Positions 18,503 to 26,077 of a stretch of 64,000 nucleotides of DNA are shown piece after piece; position 1 is the stretch's first letter, and every line of letters begins with the position of its first letter. Under the pieces are notes generated by a model. It searched no databases. It saw only the letters and a list, made by a program, of their open reading frames with translations, and was not told the origin of the DNA. This DNA is from Aquipluma nitroreducens (lineage in GTDB: Bacteria; Bacteroidota; Bacteroidia; Bacteroidales; Prolixibacteraceae). The stretch spans positions 1 through 64,000 of the forward strand of contig NZ_AP018694.1 of NCBI RefSeq assembly GCF_009689585.1. Direction: 5' to 3'. A program made the translations under genes and the position numbers.

Positions 18503-20275
18503 TTAATACACATCCGTTTGAAAACGTTTCTCCTTTTTCAGGGTTTTCAGGTATTCCAGCGCTTTTTCTTCTGTCAATCCGCCTTGTGTTTCAAATATCC
18601 TGAGTAAAGTGTTTTGTACATCGTGAGCCATTTGTTTCATATCGCCACAGAGGTAAATGTTTGCACCATTTTTCAGCCATTCAAAAACTTCCTTTTGCTT
18701 TTCGATCAAACGGGTTTGCACGTATATTTTTTCCTCCTGATCACGCGAAAAAGCAACGTCAATTTTCTCGAGATAGCCTTCTTTTAGGAGCTTCTGCCAT
18801 TCGACCTGGTATAAAAAGTCGGAATGAAAACGTCGTTCGCCAAAGAACAACCAGGTTTTTCCTTTCTGATTGTTGGCCTCGCGTTGTTGCAAAAATGCTC
18901 GGTATGGTGCAACTCCGGTACCTGCTCCAATCAAGATCACGGGTGTTTCTTCATTTTCCGGAAGCTTGAATGCCGGATTCTTTTCGATGAACACCGTAAC
19001 CTGCGAATCAATTTCAATGCGGTCGGCTAAATAAGTTGAACAGGCTCCACCGCGTAAACGGCCTTTATTTGAATAGCGAACTGTTGATACCGTAATATGG
19101 ACTTCATCGCCAACAGCTGCCTGACTTGAAGAAATAGAATACAAACGCGCAGGAAATGCCCGTAAAACATCAGCTAAATCCTGTGCTGAGAATGAGAATG
19201 GGAAGTCTTCCAAAAGGTCAAGAACATCGTTTCCATATAAATATCGATCAAGAAGTTCCTCATTTTCAATTACTTTATGCAACTCATTGTTTCCGGTCTT
19301 TGCCTGATATTTCTGAATCACATCCCGATTAATAACAGTAATTTCCAAGTGGTTTGACAAGGCCTCCAATAGCGAAAAGACACCGTCTTTAATGGTTACT
19401 GACTCAGTTCCATCGAAACCTAAATGATTGAGAATGTCATCGACCAACTGAGGTGGATTGTTGGCCAGAATACCCACAGAATCACCAGGTTCGTAAGTAA
19501 TTCCAGATCCCTCAAGCGAAAGCTCTACATGATAAACTTCCTTATCCGAATCGCGACCAGTAATTTTCACTTTGTCAACAACAGTGGCAAGGAAAGGATT
19601 CTTTCGCGTGTAATTTTCAATGTTTTCAGTACTATTTTGAATATTTGATGGAGTATTATCAGTCGGAATTTCGGCAAAAACATCAGTAAAATCAGCAATC
19701 CAGCGATCTACTTCTTCATCAAAATCAACATCTAAAGTCAGAATTGGCAAAATAGAATTTGCCCCTGATTTTTCTAAAGCCTGATCGATATCGATTCCTG
19801 TTTTGCAAAAAAACTTGTAACTCCTATCGCCCAATGCCACCACCGAATAGTTTAGATTGGGCAGTTTTGGCGAACGTTTTCCGGTAATAAAACCATGAAA
19901 ATCTTCAGCCATTGCAGGTGGCTCGCCTTCGCCATGAGTACTTACAATGAAAACCACATTGGTTTCCGAGATCAATTGTCGGGTCTTGTAATCGTCCAGA
20001 GCAACCGAAACGACTTCGACGCCACGATTGGCAAGCTTTCCGGCCAGTTTTCCGGCAATGATTTTACTTCGTCCGGTATGTGTACCATAAAGTATTTTCA
20101 GCTGTTTATCGCTTTTGGGCTGACTTTTAACAACCTGCTGAGTAGTTCCGGAAGAAGCCAAAAATCCCTGGAAATAACCATTTATCCAGAGCAATTGCTC
20201 TCGGTTTAAACCGGCAGTCAAGCTGGTCAAGGCGTTTAACTGCTGTTCATTTAATGGACTCAATTGAATGCTCAT
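18503..20275 (-). CDS. cysJ: Sulfite reductase flavoprotein subunit
   Basis: Transfers electrons from NADPH through FAD and FMN to CysI. The 590 residues comprise an N-terminal flavodoxin domain (LYGTHTGRSKIIAGKLA; VALGDRSYKFFC), an FAD domain (RLYSISSSQ; GACSTYLAD) and an NADPH domain (LIGAGTGVAPYRAFLQQR; LFFGERR) ending in VY. Its start overlaps the end of the precorrin-2 dehydrogenase gene by four bases, which couples siroheme formation and sulfite reduction. Confidence 0.95.
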   Translation of the reverse strand: MSIQLSPLNEQQLNALTSLTAGLNREQLLWINGYFQGFLASSGTTQQVVKSQPKSDKQLKILYGTHTGRSKIIAGKLAGKLANRGVEVVSVALDDYKTRQLISETNVVFIVSTHGEGEPPAMAEDFHGFITGKRSPKLPNLNYSVVALGDRSYKFFCKTGIDIDQALEKSGANSILPILTLDVDFDEEVDRWIADFTDVFAEIPTDNTPSNIQNSTENIENYTRKNPFLATVVDKVKITGRDSDKEVYHVELSLEGSGITYEPGDSVGILANNPPQLVDDILNHLGFDGTESVTIKDGVFSLLEALSNHLEITVINRDVIQKYQAKTGNNELHKVIENEELLDRYLYGNDVLDLLEDFPFSFSAQDLADVLRAFPARLYSISSSQAAVGDEVHITVSTVRYSNKGRLRGGACSTYLADRIEIDSQVTVFIEKNPAFKLPENEETPVILIGAGTGVAPYRAFLQQREANNQKGKTWLFFGERRFHSDFLYQVEWQKLLKEGYLEKIDVAFSRDQEEKIYVQTRLIEKQKEVFEWLKNGANIYLCGDMKQMAHDVQNTLLRIFETQGGLTEEKALEYLKTLKKEKRFQTDVY

Positions 20276-20733
20276 ATTTGTGTGTTTTTAAGATTTTCTA
20301 AATATTCCTGAATCAGATTCCTGACTCGAATTGCTTCGTAAACATTTTCAGCATTTGAGTTTACAGCAACCGACAGATTTCCATCGCGATAAATTGCCGG
20401 GGAAACAAACTGACAAAGAGTTGGATTATCATGAACATTAACCAAAACACCGGCCTCTTTCCCATCCTCCGCAATCTGCTTGTCAAGCGTTTCGTTATTT
20501 GTGCAGGAATAAAGCATCAGATAGCCGTTCAAATCGCTTTTTTCATACTTTTTCAGGTGACAAATTACACCTGAAGCATAAACTTCGTCGACGATATTCC
20601 CGGCCACCACTTCGATATTTGCACCAGAGCGCTGCAAAATCCTGATTTTCTTCAAAGCGCTCTGCCCGCCGCCAATGATCAATATTTTACTGTTCGAAAT
20701 ATCGATTGCTATAGGTAAATAGTTCTTTTCCAT
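20272..20733 (-). CDS. Precorrin-2 dehydrogenase (CysG-N/Met8-like), short
   Basis: Should oxidise precorrin-2 to sirohydrochlorin and possibly insert iron. The 153-residue protein has the NAD-binding core KILIIGGGQSALKKIRIL and the family stretch VLVNVHDNPTLCQFVSPA with the conserved Asp. It ends soon after (YLENLKNTQI), so the C-terminal dimerisation part found in CysG and Met8 is mostly missing. Chelation may be weak or done elsewhere. It overlaps cysJ by four bases and follows DUF2061 after 8 bases. Confidence 0.85.
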   Translation of the reverse strand: MEKNYLPIAIDISNSKILIIGGGQSALKKIRILQRSGANIEVVAGNIVDEVYASGVICHLKKYEKSDLNGYLMLYSCTNNETLDKQIAEDGKEAGVLVNVHDNPTLCQFVSPAIYRDGNLSVAVNSNAENVYEAIRVRNLIQEYLENLKNTQI

Positions 20734-20741
20734 ACACTTGA

Positions 20742-20972
20742 TTATATTTGATAGTCTGAATCTATTTTCTTAATCCGGCCAAAATTGATCCGATTCCAGG
20801 TTCGTTCATGAAAGTAATACAGAGCCATTTTGGTAAACACTTCAATTCCGCCAATCGATAAAGCTAACGTAGGTTTTCCCGTAATTATCAACGAAATAAT
20901 AATGGTATCAATGGTTCCAATGGTTCGCCATGAAATCGACTTTACAATACTCCGGTATGATTTTTCACTCAT
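20742..20972 (-). CDS. DUF2061 small membrane protein
   Basis: A 76-residue protein with the DUF2061 pattern: KSISWRTIGTIDTIIISLIITG, then IGGIEVFTKMALYYFHERTWNRI. Two short hydrophobic helices are visible. The function is unknown. It is the first gene after the attenuator of the sulfite/siroheme operon, which ties it to sulfur assimilation by context only. ATG 20972 is chosen; an in-frame TTG at 20993 lies inside the terminator T-run and cannot be the main start. Confidence 0.82.
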   Translation of the reverse strand: MSEKSYRSIVKSISWRTIGTIDTIIISLIITGKPTLALSIGGIEVFTKMALYYFHERTWNRINFGRIKKIDSDYQI

Positions 20973-20991
20973 GTTCGTGCTATTTGATGTC

Positions 20992-21025
20992 AAAAAAAAA
21001 GCCCCTCTGATTTCCAGAAGGGCTT
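20992..21025 (-). terminator. Attenuator terminator before the sulfite/siroheme operon
   Basis: On the minus strand AAGCCCTTCTG and CAGAGGGGCTT form an 11-bp stem with one G-T wobble and a GAAAT loop, followed by nine T (20992-21000). It ends 20 bases before the DUF2061 start codon and follows the leader stop by 25 bases. Confidence 0.88.
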
Positions 21026-21074
21026 ATAAATATCTTGGTAACGATTCACTTATATCCTGACCACCTTCTGAAAA
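21011..21074 (-). promoter_or_regulatory. Antiterminator stem of the Met-Cys leader
   Basis: TTTTCAGAAGG in the leader ORF (21064-21074) can pair with CCTTCTGGAAA (21011-21021), giving 11 bp with one G-U. The second strand is the 5' arm of the terminator, so the two structures exclude each other. The first strand begins five codons after the last Cys codon. Confidence 0.72.
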
Positions 21075-21169
21075 GTCGAATTAAAACACATACACATGCA
21101 CATACACATAGTATGAGCCATGATCAGTGAAGAATTCATTTTTGCTATTTCAGAAGAATATTGTTTCAT
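21050..21169 (-). CDS. Met-Cys-rich leader peptide (39 residues)
   Basis: An ORF that starts MKQYSSEIAKMN, contains MAHTMCMCMCMCF and ends FQKVVRI. Four cysteine codons (TGT/TGC) alternate with four methionine codons. Inner ATGs at 21139 and 21121 are alternative starts that keep the Cys run. The stop lies just before the operon terminator. The layout fits a leader whose translation senses charged tRNA-Cys and/or tRNA-Met: stalling on the run would leave TTTTCAGAAGG free to form the antiterminator. The protein itself has no recognisable function. The run derives from a simple ATGTGY repeat, so chance is not excluded. Confidence 0.7.
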   Translation of the reverse strand: MKQYSSEIAKMNSSLIMAHTMCMCMCMCFNSTFQKVVRI

Positions 21170-21207
21170 TAGAAAAAGACTTTATTGTCTGTAATTACTT
21201 TATAGTG

Positions 21208-21237
21208 CAAATGTAGATTCTAATTCTACAAATCAAA
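21208..21237 (-). promoter_or_regulatory. Promoter of the sulfite/siroheme operon
   Basis: TTTG (21234-21237) and TACATTTG (21208-21215) are separated by 18 bases on the minus strand and match the Bacteroidota -33/-7 pattern. Transcription would begin near 21201, about 32 bases before the leader ATG. TGTAGA and TCTACA, separated by 7 bases, form an inverted repeat between the two elements and could be an operator. Confidence 0.62.
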
Positions 21238-21290
21238 ACAATTTGATGTTTATTTTTCATTAAAAAATGAAAATGCTACAAATTGGGTTC

Positions 21291-21298
21291 TATATTTG
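21291..21298 (+). promoter_or_regulatory. -7 element of the ATP-grasp gene
   Basis: TATATTTG matches TAnnTTTG and lies 24 bases before the chosen ATG. No clear -33 TTTG was found at the right distance. Confidence 0.45.
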
Positions 21299-21321
21299 CC
21301 TTCTGGTTTAAGCAAAATTTT

Positions 21322-22551
21322 ATGGCCGAGGCAAATGTTTACTATTTCAATCCAACGTGCGAACTGGCTGTTGCCAATGGATCATTCAGTTATCAGCCTC
21401 CGCTTTTGCTTCAGGAAATGGAACGCGACTTATCAATACTTCCTTTCGCCTTTTGTACTGAAAATGATTTTGTACTGGCCGAAAACCAACCTACTCCCGA
21501 TTTTCAACAAAAAATGCGTATGGCAGGATTTGCGTTGCCACAGTTTTGCAGTATAGCCGAACTGGAAGCTCTTCCCAATGGTTCAATTGATGCCATTTAT
21601 CCCTGGGGTTGGAGTCCAGCAGCTCATTTCAAACTTAAAAATCTGAAAGAAAAATGCTCTGTCAAATTCAGAGAAAGTCCGGTTTTTAACTGGGAAGAGG
21701 AACATAAATTACTCTTTGAGCGCTCTACATCACTTGATTTTCTAAAAGGAATACTAGCAAACAATGCTCCTGACTGGTTTATCAAAAAAGAAATGACAGG
21801 TTCCAAAGTGACCACCTGTGAAGAAATTGACTTAATTTTAAGGGATCATTCACCATTGGTTCTGAAGGCTCCAATGAGTTCTTCCGGAAGAGGAATTCAG
21901 ATTATCCGGAATACCAAATTGAATACATCAAACAAACAATGGATTTTAGGAGTATTAAAACAACAAAGTTACCTGATTGCAGAACCTCACCTCGAAAAGT
22001 TGATTGATTTATCGTTTCAGTTTCGGGTATTGTCCGACTCCAAAATTGAATATCTGGGCTTTTCAATCTTCGAAACCAATTCGAATGGACAGTATCGGGG
22101 AACCTTAATCCATCCGGATTTGAAGAAGATTGCACCTGATGAAAATGCATCTGAATTAATGGAAATGATTAGCGCAACGGCCAAAATAACAAGCAGAGCG
22201 TTGGAAAGCTCGAACTACGCCCACTGTCACCGTGGATTTTTGGGAGTTGACGCGATGATCTTCAAACATCAGAAAGACTTATTGATGCAGCCGTGTATCG
22301 AAATAAACAGCCGCATGAATATGGGAGTTTTAACGATGTTTATAGAGAAACGAATCCATCCGGATGCAACGGGAAAATTTGAGCTCTTTTATGGGAAAAC
22401 TGGAGATTTTGAAACTTGTACGTTAAACCAAATGCAACTTAAACCACCCCATTGGGGGGAAGGAAAGCTTTTTTCGGGATTTGTAACCTTGATTGAACCA
22501 AGCAAACAAAATAAGTTTGGAGCCTATATTTCTTTGGGTGAAGCTAAATAG
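21322..22551 (+). CDS. Uncharacterised ATP-grasp-like protein
   Basis: A 409-residue protein with signs of an ATP-grasp ligase: SPLVLKAPMSSSGRGIQII resembles the ATP-binding Lys and Gly-rich loop, and PCIEINSRMNMG resembles the metal-binding Glu-x-Asn. The N-terminal ~130 residues begin VYYFNPTCELAVANGS and form a domain I do not recognise. The substrate is unknown. It is divergent from the sulfite operon and overlaps the end of the receiver gene on the other strand by 28 bases. ATG 21322 starts MAEANVYYFNP; the frame extends upstream to 21283 without support. Confidence 0.65.
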   Translation: MAEANVYYFNPTCELAVANGSFSYQPPLLLQEMERDLSILPFAFCTENDFVLAENQPTPDFQQKMRMAGFALPQFCSIAELEALPNGSIDAIYPWGWSPAAHFKLKNLKEKCSVKFRESPVFNWEEEHKLLFERSTSLDFLKGILANNAPDWFIKKEMTGSKVTTCEEIDLILRDHSPLVLKAPMSSSGRGIQIIRNTKLNTSNKQWILGVLKQQSYLIAEPHLEKLIDLSFQFRVLSDSKIEYLGFSIFETNSNGQYRGTLIHPDLKKIAPDENASELMEMISATAKITSRALESSNYAHCHRGFLGVDAMIFKHQKDLLMQPCIEINSRMNMGVLTMFIEKRIHPDATGKFELFYGKTGDFETCTLNQMQLKPPHWGEGKLFSGFVTLIEPSKQNKFGAYISLGEAK

Positions 22552-22937
22552 CGATTAAGGGTATCGAGAAGATATTTAAGACGAATTGGCTTGGTAATGA
22601 ACTCATCGCAACCAGCTTCCTGGCACATTCGTTCTTCTCCGGATAGGATAAAAGCCGTCTGTACAACAATTACAATTTCAGGATTAATGCCTTTAATAAT
22701 ACGTGTAGCTTCAATGCCGTCTAATTTGGGCATATTAATATCCATTAAAATCAGGTCAACCTGATTCTTGTTTTTAACAATTTCAACTGCATCCAACCCA
22801 TTCCTGGCCCAAATCAAAACTGCTTTAGTTTTTCTCAATGCAGCTTCAAAATAGATATTACTGGTTTCGTTGTCTTCAACGATCAATACTGTTTTTCCTA
22901 ACCACGAATAAGTTGTATCAGAAAATTCCATATCCAA
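22524..22937 (-). CDS. Single-domain response regulator
   Basis: A 137-residue receiver domain with the acidic pair in VEDNE, the phospho-acceptor Asp in LILMDINMPKLDG, the switch residue in VQTAF and the conserved Lys in FITKPI. There is no output domain, so it likely relays phosphate or acts by protein contact. It lies 9 bases after the hybrid kinase in the chemotaxis-type operon and may take phosphate from it. Confidence 0.88.
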   Translation of the reverse strand: MDMEFSDTTYSWLGKTVLIVEDNETSNIYFEAALRKTKAVLIWARNGLDAVEIVKNKNQVDLILMDINMPKLDGIEATRIIKGINPEIVIVVQTAFILSGEERMCQEAGCDEFITKPIRLKYLLDTLNRYLASPKEI

Positions 22938-22946
22938 AATATTAAA

Positions 22947-24529
22947 TTATATATTCTTGCGCTCCAGTTGCTTATGAATCCTATCGCAAAGCCGAACTAA
23001 CTCACTAACATTAAAAGGTTTACTCACATAATCATCCATACCAGCAGCCACGAATAAATCTTTATCATTTTTATTTGTATTGGCAGTCATCGCAACTATC
23101 GGAACACGATTAGTTATGTTATTTATTCTCTCCCACTCTCGGATTTTAGCTGTTGCCTCTACCCCATCCATATTTGGCATAAATACATCCATAAATATCA
23201 CATCGGGTAATTCCTTTATAAACTGCTCAACTGCCTGAATACCATCGGAAACAACAATAACTGAATGTCCAAGTTTTTCCAGATTTAATTTAGCAACTTT
23301 TTGGTTAATTACGTTGTCTTCAGCCAATAATATTTTCAAATTTAGATCGTGGTGAGCTGATTCTTCCAGTTCATGATTCTCGGCTTCCGTAAGTTCATGC
23401 CCGGCTATTTCAAATTTACCTTCGAAATGGAAAATAGCTCCTTTCCCTTCTTCGCTGATAATACCTATTTCGCCACCCATTAACTGCACCAAATTTTTTG
23501 AAATAGCAAGTCCAAGCCCGGTCCCTCCAAATTTTCTTGTGGTTGATACATCGGCCTGAGCAAACGATTTAAATAGTTTCAATTGATTTTCAGGCGAAAT
23601 TCCAATTCCCGTATCTTTAACATCAAATTGCAAACGAATAGCATTTTCATTTTTTTCCTTAAGCTTCACATATACATGTACAAATCCTTCAGCTGTAAAT
23701 TTGATCGAATTGTTGCAAAGATTAATCAATACCTGTTTCAGCCTCAAAGGGTCGCCAATAAGAAGTTGAGGGACATCAGGAGCAATTTCAAACCTGAGGT
23801 CAAGATTCTTCTGTATCGCTTTGTAGCGGAGAATTTTTACAACCTCATTAATTTCATCCCACAAGTTAAACCTGATGTGCTCAAAAGTTATCTGACCTGC
23901 TTCAATCTTCGAAAAGTCGAGCACATCATTAATTATCATCAGCAGGTTTTCGCCTGAGATACCAATAATATCAATATATTCGTGCTGTTCTGGCGTCAGT
24001 GAAGTTCGTTTGAGTATGTCAATCATTCCAATAATTCCATTCATAGGAGTTCTGATTTCATGCGAAATATTGGCCAAAAAGCTGGCTTTAGCCTGCGCTG
24101 ATGCTTCAGCCATTTCTTTTGAATGAATAAGTTCGTCCTGATATTTACGCAAGGTCAGATGAAGGTTTACCCGGGCCAAAAGTTCTTCCTTACTGAAAGG
24201 TTTAGGAATGTAATCAACTGCTCCAAGATTAAACCCATGTGTGATGTTGTCTTTTTCTTTTTTGCTGTCAGGAAAATAATTGGAATATCCTGAGTCTGTG
24301 AATTTGCCTTTAAGTGAGAACAGACCTCAAACCCATCAATATCAGGCAAAACGACATCAAGTAATATCAAGTCAAATTTATGAGCCTTTGCCTTGGCAAT
24401 AGCTGATCTGCCATTAACCGCAGTTGCAATCAGGTAGCCCTTGTCTGACAATATTTCTTTCATCAGATCAAGATTTAACTGAACATCATCTACAATAAGA
24501 ATTTTTGATCCTTGATCCTTATCCATCAT
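22947..24529 (-). CDS. Hybrid histidine kinase, REC-HisKA-HATPase-REC, split by a -1 frame change
   Basis: Frame 0 from ATG 24529 encodes a receiver domain up to IPIIFLTAKK, then runs into a stop at 24167. Continuing in the -1 frame from 24257 gives the expected receiver end (GFNLGAVDYIPKPF), a HisKA domain with SHEIRTPMNG, a HATPase domain with GTGLGLAISK and a second receiver with VIFMDVFMPNMDG. The joined product has 527 residues. The switch falls exactly on A_AAA_AAG. It may be programmed frameshifting, a recent one-base deletion in an A-run, or a sequencing error. It is the second-to-last gene of the che-type operon. Confidence 0.8.
24257..24263 (-). other. Slippery heptamer A_AAA_AAG at the kinase frame junction
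   Basis: In frame 0 the codons read GCA AAA AAG, which is the same heptamer as in E. coli dnaX. A -1 slip here continues GAA AAA GAC and restores the kinase reading frame with no missing or extra residue. No strong downstream stem-loop is obvious to me. Confidence 0.6.
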
Positions 24530-24530
24530 T

Positions 24531-25592
24531 TTACTGAAATATTGTATTTAGCCAAACTATTAATTCATCCGGATTTCCGATCATTTTTGCGGCATTTAAC
24601 TTGATCGCTTCATTGGGCATACCAAATATAACTGATGATTGTTCATCCTGAGCAAATGTTCTTGCGTCAATTTTGTACAGTTCAAGCAATCCTTTAGCAC
24701 CATCAGATCCCATACCGGTAAGCAAAATTGCGGTTATATCTTTACCCTGAAATTTACTGGCTGATTTGAACAAAACATCCACCGAAGGGCGATGCCTGTT
24801 AACCAACTCACTCATTTCCAATTTACATTTATATTTACCATTTTCCCTAACAACAGAAAGATGGTGAAATCCATTTGCAATATACGCATATCCGCGCTTA
24901 ATTACATCATCTTGCTCTGCTTCTTTTACTTGCAGATTGCACTCCATATTCAGCCTGTTGGCAAATGCTTTTGTAAATTCTCCGGGCATATGCTGAACAA
25001 TTAGTATTCCGGGCAAATCGTTCCGAAGACCTTTCAGTATTTTAGAAATGACCTCGGTACCACCTGTTGAAGCACCAATCAGGATTAATTTATCAGAAAT
25101 CTGATCGTTATTTTGATTATCAGCTGAAGACGAATCCCCATTATTTATTGGAATATCTTCTTTTTTTTGCGATTTTTTAGGGATATGAATAGTTTGGGCA
25201 GAAGCTTTTATGGCATCAACAATGCGGATACTGTATTCTTCGAACTCTTTCGGGCTGGATAATCTGGGTTTTGTAATGATTTCACTCGCCCCCAGCTTTA
25301 AAGCCTGGATGCCATTGTACGAACCTTCGCCGACAACAGAAGAAATGACAACAACCGGGATCGGATGTTGCTTCATCAGTTTTCTCAAAAATGTAATCCC
25401 GTCCATCCGTGGCATTTCAATGTCAAGGGTAATTACATCCGGAAGAATCTCCGCAATTTTGGCTACCGCTTCGTAAGGATTGGAAGCTGTCCCAATAACT
25501 TCAATTTCAGGATCATTTGTTAATATCCCCTGAAGCACATTTTGCACTGAAACAGAATCATCAACAATCAATACTTTTATTTTCCTGTTCAT
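24531..25592 (-). CDS. cheB: Chemotaxis protein-glutamate methylesterase
   Basis: Removes methyl groups from (and can deamidate) chemoreceptors when phosphorylated. The 353 residues form an N-terminal receiver (VLIVDDSVS; VITLDIEMPRMDG) and a C-terminal esterase with the Ser in GASTGGTEVI, His in VQHMPGEFTKAFA and Asp in TGMGSDGAKG. A Ser/Asn/Asp-rich linker (about 150-165) joins them. It lies next to cheD and the kinase genes in one operon. Confidence 0.95.
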   Translation of the reverse strand: MNRKIKVLIVDDSVSVQNVLQGILTNDPEIEVIGTASNPYEAVAKIAEILPDVITLDIEMPRMDGITFLRKLMKQHPIPVVVISSVVGEGSYNGIQALKLGASEIITKPRLSSPKEFEEYSIRIVDAIKASAQTIHIPKKSQKKEDIPINNGDSSSADNQNNDQISDKLILIGASTGGTEVISKILKGLRNDLPGILIVQHMPGEFTKAFANRLNMECNLQVKEAEQDDVIKRGYAYIANGFHHLSVVRENGKYKCKLEMSELVNRHRPSVDVLFKSASKFQGKDITAILLTGMGSDGAKGLLELYKIDARTFAQDEQSSVIFGMPNEAIKLNAAKMIGNPDELIVWLNTIFQ

Positions 25593-25598
25593 TGGGGT

Positions 25599-26072
25599 TC
25601 ATTTTGAATTACTCTTTACCAGATATTTTTGCAAAACTTCACCTGTTCCAGCATTAAAATAAATTTTTCGGCCCAGTTTTCCGCCAGTACTTGAACTAAC
25701 CACTGAAATGCCTAATTCAGCAACCATTTTGTAGGCTAATTCAATATTTCTTTGTCCGACATTAAATACTGAAAGTTGTTCACTTAATACTTCGGCACCT
25801 CCAAATATTTTACATACAATATCTTCTTTTTTTGCACCAAAGTCAAGCATTTTCTGAAATAATTGTATAATTGATACATTGCCATATTTGGGCGATTCCA
25901 ACCCTTCGCCATTCCAATAGGGCGTCATATAATGGTTGATTCCTCCGATACGTTTTTTTGTATCGAAAAAACAAACAGACACGCACGATCCAAGAATTGT
26001 AACGATCCATTGTGAATCACGACTGACATAAATCGTTGACGGATGCAGAAAATATGGATTTTGCCTGTCCAT
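25599..26072 (-). CDS. cheD: Chemoreceptor glutamine deamidase
   Basis: Converts receptor glutamines to glutamates and is often linked to CheC/CheY feedback in other bacteria. The 157-residue protein shows the catalytic Cys in ILGSCVSVCF, the His in GGINHYMTP, and a later CKIFGGAEVL segment. It sits between cheB and a kinase-like gene. No cheC is seen in the window. Confidence 0.93.
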   Translation of the reverse strand: MDRQNPYFLHPSTIYVSRDSQWIVTILGSCVSVCFFDTKKRIGGINHYMTPYWNGEGLESPKYGNVSIIQLFQKMLDFGAKKEDIVCKIFGGAEVLSEQLSVFNVGQRNIELAYKMVAELGISVVSSSTGGKLGRKIYFNAGTGEVLQKYLVKSNSK

Positions 26073-26077
26073 AATTA

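Noticed and set aside
20991-20993. TTG start for the DUF2061 gene
   Set aside because: It lies directly at the terminator T-run and the following residues are not part of the family; ATG 20972 fits.
21050-21282. SAM-type riboswitch upstream of the sulfite operon
   Set aside because: No SAM-I, SAM-II or SAH core elements could be recognised; the leader ORF and attenuator explain the terminator better.
24173-24179. TTG 24179 as the start of an independent kinase gene
   Set aside because: The same frame continues upstream with perfect receiver-domain sequence (GAVDYIPKPF), so the kinase is the second part of a longer protein.
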